DNA from: Zygnema cylindricum | Taxonomy: Eukaryota; Streptophyta; Zygnematophyceae; Zygnematales; Zygnemataceae | Direction of reading: 5' to 3' | NCBI GenBank assembly: GCA_037447655.1 | Contig: JBBHKE010001059.1 | Coordinates: 76,976-140,975, forward strand | DNA length: 64,000 bases | Part shown: in pieces, positions 54,191 through 64,000 of the stretch | Layout of the letters: each line of letters begins with the position of its first letter | Position numbering within the stretch: position 1 is the first letter of the stretch | The notes under the pieces: model-generated | Databases searched by the model: none | What the model saw: the letters and a program-made list of their open reading frames with translations, nothing else | What the model was told of the DNA's origin: nothing | Position numbers and translations under genes: made by a program

Positions 54191-55194
54191 GTACACTTGA
54201 TGCCAACTCAAAGTACAACTTCGCACGAAGTGAAGATACCTTCCCTAAATCGCGGCGAAGGCGCACGATTGAAATCGAACCTTCACTCATGACCCTTGAT
54301 CTAAATCTTAAGTGTACATCAAAGTACAACGAAGTCTCGACCAAATGAGACTTCGCCATATAGGCCGCCGGAAACGCATACGACGTCACGACACCAAAGT
54401 TTTTCATTCGTGGGCAACGACATATTGGGCGACAAGTCATACGTGAAACGTAGGATTGGCGACAACCATGCGAGTTACAATCCGCAATCGCAATCCACAC
54501 CATTGTACCGAAATCAAGGAACAGCGAGCGTCGTTCGATTTCACTGACAAATTTCACGCAGGTACATCAAAATGTTTCAACGGACGAGGACCACCCTGAA
54601 TTATCAACGGTCGAAAACCATCCAGTTGGAGACGTACGAGGTACATTCGAGGAAACGTTAAAACCCATGCTGAAGTTATCGATTCCACGATCTTGAAAAT
54701 TTACAAAACCAGAGATCAACGGATATGGGAGTCTCGAGCTCACAGACGAAGCGGATGAGCTCCACGTGTCTAATGACGAGGGAATCACATCGGATTCCAA
54801 TGTTTACATGAAAAACTTGTCAGCATGCGACGACACAATTTCACATGCGAAAGTGGGAGGAAATTTCATACCTTCCAAATTTCACGTCGTACAGGTTCAC
54901 AGTTCGAACGGACACGCGGCTATTTCCTTTGGTACGGATCAGTGCAACTTATGTATCTACGGGCGACTTCTAATCGACCCAAAGTTATTCCAAAGTGATC
55001 TTTTACACGAACCCATATCGCCGCAAACTCGAGTGGGAGTGTTGATTTTATTAGCGATTTTGGGCAATATCGGGTATCGCCGATTTTATGTGATTGGTGT
55101 CACATCGCCGATTTTGTGTGATCGACGTCACATCGTGGAACAGCACCATTTATACGAACGGATGTCACGATTTGGACGACATGGAGTCATACCA
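54191..55194. other. Element B 3' interior, no domain recognised
   Basis: A plus-strand frame at 54766-55221 (including FHVVQVHSSNGHAAISFG and GRHGVIPLLESCSCK) runs up to the likely 3' LTR start. It matches no family I know. Confidence 0.35.
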
Positions 55195-55324
55195 TTGTTA
55201 GAATCATGCAGTTGTAAATAGTCAGATCCAAGTGAACAAGCATGTGTAGACATCATTTCATTGGACCACATAAGAGAGTGCATTATTTATACAGACTGCA
55301 TTAGAATACAAATAGGCACTCAGA

Positions 55325-55664
55325 AGAGACAAGAGACATCCTTCATCCATTAATGCAAGAATAGCAGTTCTGAAATAGTCAAGTGAGACAAGGAATAGAA
55401 TTTGGCTTTATTAGAGAAAGTCTTTTGTAACATTGTCCTAAAAGGACCATTTATTAAAGCTACCGCTTTCCTACAATTCTATTTTGTATTTTTTCCTACT
55501 TTATCTGTTTGCTAATTATATCCCTTTCTACTCTTTCCTATCTCTCTTGTCCAAATACTTTGTGACTCCCTAAGCCCCTCTGCGTGTATTGATCTGTGGC
55601 CGGTCAAAGCTATCCGTGATTACGAGGAACTCTCCTCGTTAGTTCGGATGACCAACCCAAAGCG
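55325..55664 (+). repeat. 3' LTR (R-U5 part) of element B
   Basis: This partners 43987-44326. The sequence upstream (55195-55320) does not match the corresponding part of the 5' LTR. Confidence 0.7.
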
Positions 55665-56671
55665 ACTAACTTTTCATCAATGAAATACGTCGTCCACTCA
55701 CTTAACCCTAAAATTATTTTCCTAATCAAGGTTGCAAAAGGAGTATTACTGGTTTTCAGCTTTCGGTCATCATGGAAAAAAAGTTACCTGCAAACTATTA
55801 TCACACACTAATATTAATAACTAAATGTGTGTGTATGTGTGTGTATATATGTATATACATATGCATATACATATAGATATACAACACTAATATGTTACAA
55901 TATGTTATCATATGTTATAATAAATACATCATAATATTAACAGTAAATATTATAAAATGCATTATAATTTATTATACATACATTAAAAACAAATAATATT
56001 ACGGCCACCATGAATTGGCACAAACAACTGATCTCATTTCACTATAATATTTGTAAAATATTTGCTTAAATGTTTTTGTTTTCAAGTAATTTGAGTATTT
56101 TAAGTATGTTTTGCAACGTGGCTCGTCATGGGTCACTTAATTAAATAGTGTTATTAACACAATTTTATGATTTCGGGTCAAAAAAACACTAATCAACATT
56201 TTTAAGAGAAATGTTACCAACTCTAATACCCATGAGGGGTGTACTGGGCCTGTCCTTAATACCTCTGGTCTAAACAAATGCAATGACTCTAAATAAAAAT
56301 ACCGGAGACTTATTACTCGAACTGGTCCACTATTTTAAACATTAAAACGTTCTTTTTCACATACTTTTACATTCAAACGTCCGGATGTATTTGCGAAAAT
56401 CTTTTTAAATGTAAAAAAACAAAACATGTCACTCTTTAACTGGTGTGTTTTTTAGGATAAATTAAAGTGTTCTCTTTCATATAAAAACTCAACAACTTCA
56501 CAAGAGAATTTCGATTCCAAAATAACGAAACAGTAATTTTACATTTGAAGTCTTGAAATAAATTACATAGTAAAGATCTTCGATATACACTCGACCAAAA
56601 GAACTATACAATCTAAAGTACAATAAAAAACGCAAAATTGAAAAAAAGAAAAAGGAAAAACAAGGCCTTTC
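55665..56671. other. Intergenic, AT-rich
   Basis: A (TG/TA)n stretch lies near 55826-55890 and short ATATGTTATAATA words recur to about 56000. No gene was seen. This is the 3' flank of the FAD monooxygenase gene. Confidence 0.45.
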
Positions 56672-57692
56672 TCAAACACATTGGGTTCCTTCATACGCAA
56701 GAAAGTAGTCGTATAAAGTTGCCGTATCTGTTTTGTATTCGATAGGAGGTTTTTTCTCATACGCCCTTTTAGTAAACGCCATACTTTGAATAGAAATATT
56801 TTTCAATCGAGGAATGCGAATATCCTCATATGCTTCCAAAGCATCCCTGAAAAAAAAAAAAAAAAAAAAAGGAGGAAAAAAACCGAAAAGTAAAAAAAAA
56901 AGGTCAGGAAAGTTCGAATTGGATGGCTATTTGCATTCACAAAACTAGAGAAACCGAAGGTTAGTAATATCCCGTAGGAGGCAAAGGGGAAGACGGAGGA
57001 AAATGAGGAATGTAAAACTAACAACATCGAAAAATATCAAACAGGATTTGATAGAGTATATATGAATAGTTATTACAGTCAAGAGATTATCAGTGTGGCG
57101 TTTTAGTGTTTTTGCTTCTAATTCAGTTCGAAATGACGTTCAAATATTTTTAATTTTAATTTTGATTCTAAATATTTTAAAGAATAAGCGTTAGGGAAAA
57201 AAAAGTTAGTATTGTTAGAGCTATTTTGTGGTCAGACGAGAAAAAAAAACCAACACCAAATTTGTGTTGTTAACACTAATAATGATAACCGGTGTACCTT
57301 GGAAGAGGGTAGAGAAGGAAAAAAAGTACTTTTTAGGGTATATTAGGGCTTTTCTAAGGTTTTATACATATGTCAGCATAGCGTACGGATATATCATATG
57401 ATATTCAGAGAAACAATGGGACAAAAGAAGACAAGCAAGAAATAAAAAGGGCTATAGGCTCGTTGCTTAATATGAGAGACAAATAAAAAATAGGAAGAGA
57501 CAGAGTACGAAAAAGATACCGAATCAAGGAGGGAAACACGGAGAAGAAAACGAGATAAGAGACGAGAAAAAAACCCAAAAGAATTTTACCGGAGATTATT
57601 TTTGTCGATAGTTGAGCTGCGAGTTCCCATCCGTCTTCGAAAGCAGCATTTGCTCCTTGACCGGGATGATGGAAACAGAGCATGTGCTGCAT

Positions 57693-59360
57693 CTGTTTTT
57701 AAAAAACAAAAACAAAAAAAAAATTAGACAAAGAAAAATGATAAAAATGAAAAAAACGAAAATAGAAAATAAAAAACAAAAGAAAAAAACCCAAATGAGG
57801 GCCGCAACACAAAATGCACCGTTACCGGTAAACAAAAAAACAGAAAAGATGTAATTCTTGAAGGGTTTGTAAAGCTTTGGAAGTCCTTAAGAAACGTATC
57901 GATATTCTGAAAGATCCCCGTTTACTGTTACATATGCGGGTTTACTAAATGAAACAATATTTACTAACAAACTCCGTGACTTTTGACAACTATACCACTT
58001 ATTGTAATAGAGCCTGGAAGAATAAAAATAGGATAGGACTGCATGATTTTTGGTGTGTCAGAAGAGGACTTGGGCAGATATCCAAATTCCATATATGTTT
58101 CCTCCGGTAATTAATACGGTCCAGAGTGAGAAGTCTAATTGCAAAGTGAAAATAACAAACCCCAAAACTAGCTTTGTCAATACTATTTAAGTTGAATATT
58201 ATAGCCATTCAAGAATTCCTTTTGCTACAAAAGATCCAAAATTCTGGTCGATCTTAAGAAGAGTCCTCCTTAACTTTCCATAATTCTGAACAAATTCCTC
58301 GGTACCAAGTTCAAAGAAAGAGGTTTAAAAAAAAAACTTTAAATATTCCTTTTGCTAATTTTTAAGTGCATAGAAAACACTAGCCTAGACTACCAAATGT
58401 AGTATGCGAAATCAATTTCCGAGTCTTCACCGCTGTCAAACTGTGACAAAAAAAAATAACGGAATAAATATTTTCCTTGAAAAAACCATATTCATATTTT
58501 TAAATTAGCCTTATTTTCAGTCGAAACACGACAAGAAGAAAGATAAAAACTCCTTGATCTCAATTGCCGTACTTAGACCAATGTGAAAATCAAAAATAAC
58601 ATTCAAAATTTTAAATATGTATTATCTCAAAAAGTAATTCAATGCTGTGAACTTTTCTACCCTCTACTATTGATCGACATACATTGTTTGATGTGAAGTT
58701 TCCTATTGACATTTCACTGAATTCCCAATTCACTCTCCACCTTTTCATGTAGGCTCGATAGAGGACACTTTGTTTGGAATCACTCTTCCTTTTTTTTCTC
58801 TCACATCCATTCTCTAACCATGTTTTTTAACCCTTTCAAGTCATCAAGAATTATCCCTTAATATGACATCTGTGTTCATTTATTTTAACATTTGTTTAAT
58901 TTTCTCATCACTCATTTTTTTCCTCAACAGTCTTTTTTTAGTCACTTTCCAAATCCATTTTCTCACATCTTTCCCTTTCATTTTGCAAAGCTTACTTTCC
59001 ACCTTTGTTTTTCCTCTTACACAAGGCTTCTTTAACTTTTAACCTCTCAATCAAAGAGATTTTTTTGTTACATACCATGTGTTCACTTAGATCACATTTT
59101 ATTATTTTTTGTACATTGGACATTTTTTCGAATTTTTTTCCTATTAAATTTCTTATCCGATTTTCTCTATTCGATCCGTTTTCGGTATTATAAAAAAATA
59201 AATTTCCTCTTCACTCAAGGCCTTGTTCCCCCCTTCAATCGCTTCCTAATTTCTTTCACCTCCACAATCATTCCCCCCTTTTCACAACTACAATTGAATG
59301 GGAGTATTGGAGTACACATTTAGTTGTGTGATTAGCGGAACGACAGTTTTACTTGTACCT
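57693..59360 (-). other. Part of FAD monooxygenase intron 3
   Basis: No additional exon was found. A relic end of the large-transposon TIR type is not inside this interval but just outside, at 57269-57296 in the next intron. The stretch 58780-59300 is pyrimidine-rich on the plus strand. Confidence 0.4.
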
Positions 59361-61018
59361 TAAGGTACGGCCTCATGTGGCTAAGTAAAGGATTTTTTTT
59401 GTCGTTTTCCTCAAAAGCTTAGTGCCGTCTTGTTAAAGTTACAACCGTACGAAGAAATTGCAAAAATGTAAAGTACAATTTGCGTCATCTTCGAACTTAG
59501 GATGTACGACAAGCTGTCGTATTGTGTTTTTTCGACCCACAGTCACATCATCTTCAGAATTATCTTAAAACACATAGGCGATGTGTTTTAAATAAAGTAA
59601 CACCTCTTTCACGAATAGAAAAACAGATTCGCACGTGAAAAAAGTTTCCAAAAGTTTTTGACAACAAGAAAAAGCACACGGTTATTTCTTTTTGTCCGCT
59701 TGCATCTTGTGCGGATTTTTTTTTGCAGGGGTCACAAGGCTGCAATGCAATTTCACGAAAAGATGAAAAATCTGCGAATGCACCACTGACTCTCGCGCCT
59801 CTCTTACCTTGTTCACTTTGCCTCTCTTTCACTCCAAACTTCACTACTTCGCAAGACTAGTAGAGGAAGGCACTGAGGGCGACTGCATGTGCACAAACCA
59901 AGTCACACTGGGAAGAATCCAACAAACACGCCCAAAAAAAAATAAAAAAAAATTGAAGGGGCCTCAAGAATTGAATTTCCATTCATGGCGACCAAATAGG
60001 AGAGGCAAACGCATAAGCATCTTATTCAGCCATGGCTGGAAAAATGTACGTCTACGATGTCATGCAAAGACATGCGACGTACCAAAATGTTTCAAAAAGT
60101 ACGGTGTGTCTTGCGACGTTCTAAACCGTTTCAAAAAATACGGTGCGTCAAGACAAATTGTAGAAGTTGTCAACCATCACCGGCATTGTCGACGTATAGA
60201 ATTGTCACAGCATTAAGTAACAATTTCGTTGTTAGGGTACGGCCCCATGTAGTTGTAACTTAGCGAACTTACTTTGTATTTTAGCGCGGATCCGGCGGAC
60301 CCGGATTTCAGGTGTTTGTATGTGTTTACTCGAAATTGTTACTTAACTTTGTGACGATTGTATAAGTCGACAATCCCTGTGAAGGCTGTCAGCGTGTACA
60401 ATCTGTCTTTGCCGCTCCGTATTTTTTTTGAAACTTTTCGAAGCGTCGCAAGACACATCGTAATTTTTAAAACAATTTGGCATGTCGCATGTCATTACGT
60501 GACATCGTAGACGTACAGCCTTGCAGCCGTGGCCATACAACATGCCTTTGCGTAAACCTCTCCTATCCGGCCGCCATAACTTCGCAGGTTTTGCACCGTC
60601 TCAGATTTTTCAACTTTGCGTGAAATGACACTGCACCATCGAGACCCTTACAAAAAAAAACCGTACAAGGTGCATGCGGACAAAAACGAACAGCCCTGTA
60701 TTTTTTTCAGTCGACAAAAACTTTTGAAAACTTTTCATACGTGGGAATATGCTTTTCTATTTATGTAAACGGTTTAACTTTACTTAAAACACATTGCCGA
60801 TGTGGTTTATGATGAGTTTGAATATGACGTGACAGTGGGTTTGAAAAAACACAAGACGAAATTTTTTCGTACATCTTAAGTTCGAGAATGACGCAAATTG
60901 TACTCTACAAATTTGCGATTTCTTCATACGGTTGTAACATAGGCAGTACGGCGCTAAGTTTTAAAGGAAAACGACAGAAAAAAACTTGAACTTAGCCACA
61001 TGGGGCCGTACCCTTACA
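59361..61018. mobile_element. Large foldback element inside the FAD gene intron
   Basis: The left end is TAAGGTACGGCCTCATGTGGC and the right end is the inverse, GCCACATGGGGCCGTACCCTTA. The two halves align in reverse over about 800 bases each, around a centre near 60280. Matching words include GTACGACAAG / CGTACATC, AAACACATAGGCGATG / CACATTGCCGATG, ATGTACGTCTACGATGTCA / TGACATCGTAGACGTACA and TAAGTAACAATTTCG / CGAAATTGTTACTTAA. A related end occurs at the centre (60234) and beyond the right end (61070-61107). There is no transposase. Confidence 0.75.
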
Positions 61019-61210
61019 CATTGGGATTCTTGAAAACAGTGTACGAAGAATTTTCGCTATAAAACAAAGTAAGTTCCCTAAGTTACAATTACATGGGGCC
61101 GTACCTTTAGATTTGTACATCATTTTCGAGACTGTACACTGGTTTTCGTCTGTTATATACTGGTTCATTAAAAATCATTTTTAATGTACTTTCCGTTCAC
61201 ACCTTGTAAT

Positions 61211-61577
61211 TAGTGTTGTGTGACAACAACTTTTTATCGATAAACGATATATAACCTTTTTTGTTGCATCGATAATCGATATATAATAGTTTATATTTCA
61301 TTGGTACCGTTCCGTATTCTAATGAAAGTTTCGTACCCCAACATAGTTTTTTTGTTTTTAAACACCCCCCTTTGCGATTGAGCACCTCTCCCTCCCACAA
61401 GAGGGATATATCAGTTATAGGTGGTTATCTATTATTGGTGCTCATATATCGACATTTATCTACGATAATTAACAATAACGAGTTGACCAACTCTTCTGAA
61501 CCTTTATGGATAACAGAAACCGATATATGGGTTATCAAACTTAGCGTCGATAGTAAATTCACCGATGGACAACACTA
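61211..61577. mobile_element. Short hAT-like MITE in the FAD gene intron
   Basis: The ends are TAGTGTTGTG and GACAACACTA. The flanks are CTTGTAAT and GTTGTAAT, seven of eight positions matching. Subterminal ATCGATAATCGATATAT palindromes are present. At 367 bp it is the smallest member of the family in this window. Confidence 0.75.
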
Positions 61578-62417
61578 GTTGTAATCATGGTATTTAATCG
61601 TCACATAGCTTAGCGAATCGTCGCTTCATCCCTTTTTTATTCTTCTAGTTCACTTTTGTCTTTTATTTTTTGCTTCCACTTTATCATTTCTTAACCCTGG
61701 ACAATCACAACCGACATCATGTGCCATGATTCTTCTTCTTCTCCTCTTTGATCTCTTTCTCCGGTTTCTTCCCCATTGCCCACCATGCCCTTAACTTCAA
61801 GATCTATCCCCCTCGGAGCCTCACTTTTATCTGAAAACAACAACACAACAGGACCCGATCTCTTCCTCTCCCCTTAACCTTTTTGACTAAAATCCTCTCC
61901 CTCTACTCCCTCGGGACCTCACTTCCTTCCGACAACAACCGAAGGATCCAAACCTTTTTTGTCACAGTCATGAACCCCGATGTAAATTTCCTCCCTCTCT
62001 CCATAAAGGTCCATGTGGGAGGACGAGGGGGAGGATGTGGAGGAGGAGGTGGAGGTGGAATGATAGGGCTTTTGTTATTGCTAGAGAATCTCACCTCCAA
62101 GAAGCGCTACTCTTCCATAGACCCAACGCTCTAAAACCGGCATATCTAAAACCCTTCGTTCTATAATTTCCTCCGGTTCAATAATCTGCAAAAATCCCAT
62201 TTATTTTTCCTAACCGGTCAGTTTTTCGATAGGGAGGTTTACTAAAACGCCAAAAGACAACAAAAGTAAAAAAGGGACGCAATAATGGTGCCAGTATATA
62301 CTTCTTTGGAGGTCAAAACGTCCTTAAAAAGTGATTTCCTCCATACTCGATGTAAAAGTTGTCCATGGGAAATGGTAAAAAACTTGAAGATTTGAATATG
62401 GTTCACTTCTGTGTAAA

Positions 62418-62562
62418 TGAGAGAGAGAGATCAAGAGAGAGAGAAGAGAGAGAGAAAGGGGGAGAGGGAGAGGGAGAGGAAGAGGAGATGGGAAAGGGGA
62501 GAGGGAGAGGGAGAGTGGGAGGGAGGGGGCGAGGGAGAGGGAGAGAGGGGGAGAGAGAGATA
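62418..62562. repeat. GA-rich purine tract in FAD gene intron 2
   Basis: A GAGAGAG and GGGAGAGGGAGAGG run with almost no pyrimidines lies 70 bases past the exon 2 donor. It has the same word type as the 28018-29580 block. Confidence 0.8.
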
Positions 62563-63245
62563 ATAATGCAATGCCACATTTCTAGACTTTCGACCACCAA
62601 ATTTGTATACCTCAGTCAAAATTATAGCTTACCACCAAGACGTTGAGAGCTAATTCCCAACCTTCAAATAATATCTTAAGACATTCTTTGGCTTCTTGTC
62701 CATTCTTTGACCGTTATTTGGCCTGGTCTCGTCTAAAGGAATCCAAAACCGTAAATGCCGCATATAAATATCCCATTCCAGAATCCCCAAAAAGAGCCGT
62801 ACGACCCTCACCCAATAAGGTTGCGAGATATCCTTTTTTCAACATCTACCATTTTGCAAAGTAAATGAGCAAGTCTTCGCAACTCTTCATAAGTTTTTTA
62901 GCGTTAATTTTAAACTCTACAAACTTGGTTCACACAAAGCATGTATTTGTATTTGTCAATTTCTACTGTCATATTGCAAAGTTGCATCAGGTACTATTTT
63001 CTCAGTATATAATAGGGTACACAAGATGATCCTAGTTTGAATGTTAATATGGGCGTCAGGCACACTAACATTTGGTACAACTCTCATCCTACTTAGAGTT
63101 AAAAAAACAAACACATTATGATTCTTGGGATCGTCTTTATTTCAAACCGGAAGTTCTTTTCGAATAACAACGACAAAAGAAAACTTGGTCATGAGATAGT
63201 ATGGCACAAACACAAATAAAAGAGGCCTTGTCCCAATGTAAAACT

Positions 63246-63315
63246 TCCAGTTTGGAGGAGTGGGAGAAGAGGAGGGGGAGAGAGAGGGAGATGGAGAGGG
63301 AGAGCGAGAGGCTAT
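63246..63315. repeat. GA-rich purine tract in FAD gene intron 1
   Basis: A short GGGAGAGAGAGGGAGATGG-type run lies between exons 1 and 2. Confidence 0.75.
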
Positions 63316-63613
63316 AGAAGGAGAGTGAAGCGGGTCTAGGGATGACCGCTAGCTAAACTTTGTGGACAAACAACTTTACAAACACACCAAAAGTGAAACC
63401 TACCTCCCAATAAGATATGACAAGGTTTGGGCCCTTTTGTTAAATTACACATTAATTAGGGTCTGAGAGTGTACTTACCAGATGAGAATATCGGTCGAAG
63501 GGAATGATGGCTCTCCAAAAAGCCCTCTCGTTGTCGCAAATAGGGGACTCGCCTCCCACCACTGCTTCCCTAACTTTGGAGCGAATGCCATCGGCGCCTA
63601 CTAGTAAAGGAGT

Positions 63614-64000
63614 CTGCGAAACCAGATCACTAGAAAATGAAATCGAGAAAGATAAATTAATCAAAAAATGAAGTTCGTAAAATTGATTCAGTTAAGGAAA
63701 TGAAGTTCTTAAAAATCTGTCAGGTACATTGTGAAATCCGGCGCAGATCGAATTGGCGCTTTTGTGGACCGTCACTTATGTAGAGGATTTGCTATGGAAG
63801 TCCTTGTTGAAGTGTGCGTTGTTGAATGTACTTTGGCACCTTTGTGTCAGTCTGTTGCGTCGTTTGATTGTTGGGCACAGTTTGCGCTCGTATAGTACAC
63901 CGTGTATCGCTAGTAGTGTTAATAAATTTTATGCCACTCAAACCATCTTTCCTCCACACACTTAGGGTATGTCCCCATGCAATGGGTACTTTGGCAAAGT
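63614..64000. other. Upstream intron of the FAD gene, no exon found
   Basis: The exon at 63613 begins in mid-protein, so this is intron on the minus strand. A TTAGGGTATGTCCCCATG sequence at 63963 resembles the ends of the 59361 foldback element, so another copy may start at the right edge. Confidence 0.4.

Larger units (their letters stand above)
43546..55664 (+). mobile_element. Large non-autonomous LTR element (element B), split by nested Copia-N
   Basis: About 340 bp is repeated directly at 43987-44326 and 55325-55664, including the TATA-to-polyadenylation-like TTTATTAAAGCTAC(G/C)GCTTTCC portion; I take this as the R-U5 part of the LTRs. A likely 5' LTR start is TGTTGGATTATTG at 43546 and a likely 3' LTR start is TGTTAGAATCATG at about 55195; the U3 parts differ completely. 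Between them lie a gag remnant and long hydrophilic ORFs but no pol, so the element resembles a large retrotransposon derivative. Copia-N occupies 45763-51995. Confidence 0.65.
56672..63613 (-). pseudogene. FAD-dependent monooxygenase (zeaxanthin-epoxidase-like family), partial, damaged
   Basis: Five exons were identified: 63613-63479, 62845-62633, 62185-62095, 57692-57590 and 56846-56672 (stop TGA). The first has the second FAD motif (TPLLVGADGIRSKVRE). The second covers the substrate-side sheet (SGMGYLYAAFTV) and ECLKILFEGWELAL. The third gives EEIIERRVLDMP and WVYGRVALLG, whose last base joins the fourth exon as the GD motif GDAAHA. GQGANAAFEDGWELA follows, then DALEAYEDIRIPRLKNI. Splice sites are all canonical. 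The exon with the GxGxxG Rossmann motif lies beyond the right edge. Defects: TAA at the 43rd codon of exon 2, and one extra base between AAHALFPSS and GQGAN, leaving that segment out of frame with both splice junctions. These enzymes hydroxylate or epoxidise small molecules using FAD, O2 and NAD(P)H; the substrate cannot be told. Confidence 0.75.

Noticed and set aside
59809-60263. ORFs of 68-135 codons within the FAD gene intron
   Set aside because: They lie across the left arm of the foldback element and have no recognisable product.
26197-62717. A reassigned genetic code with TAA/TAG as glutamine
   Set aside because: An in-frame TGA at an Arg-like site, TAG at a Trp/Ser site, and natural TAA/TAG ends of copia frames fit C-to-T decay better. 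Recorded as a testable finding only.

Overview
This window is nuclear DNA from an intron-containing eukaryote with a heavy transposon load. Plant-type Ty1/copia polyproteins, hAT-type MITEs, long foldback elements, GT-AG introns and a plant-like FAD monooxygenase suggest the green lineage, perhaps an early-diverging land plant or streptophyte alga. Species cannot be fixed from the sequence. No rRNA, tRNA or CRISPR array was seen, and there is a 10-N assembly gap at 39214-39223.

Host genes are few. (1) Two small secreted LysM-like protein genes lie in opposite orientation (8199-9198 plus; 17235-18292 minus), with a third orphan copy of exon 1 at 5797-5893 (minus). Exon 1, the signal peptide, is nearly identical in all three; exon 2, the mature domain, has diverged strongly. 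(2) A multi-exon FAD-dependent monooxygenase on the minus strand (56672-63613, continuing past the right edge) has good splice sites, but one in-frame TAA and a one-base frame disturbance beside the FAD-binding GQGAN motif. (3) An orphan signal-anchor exon lies at 15503-15755.

The most unusual region is 19833-30656. Perfect 26-bp inverted ends flank about 10.8 kb that carries a four-exon transposase of the CENP-B/pogo (DDE_1) type. A second ORF of about 675 codons sits wholly inside transposase intron 1. At least a dozen copies of a 23-bp palindrome (AGCGACGAC-N5-GTCGTCGCT) are scattered through the introns and both flanks, and a 1.5-kb purine-only minisatellite lies near the right end. The two-gene, ORF-in-intron layout recalls En/Spm elements, but with a different transposase family.

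The remainder is layered mobile DNA: two decayed minus-strand copia elements (30662-35430; 36092-38620); a 12-kb non-autonomous LTR element (about 43546-55664) split by a complete nested copia element (45763-51995, 5-bp target duplication AGGAG); long-TIR foldback elements (3430-5322; 12332-13314; 59361-61018); and hAT-like MITEs with 8-bp target duplications (3775-4280, 4360-4656, 18583-19425, 39579-40381, 40614-41425, 61211-61577). Insertions inside related elements give a relative age order, and two insertions can be read directly against an empty site in a sister copy.
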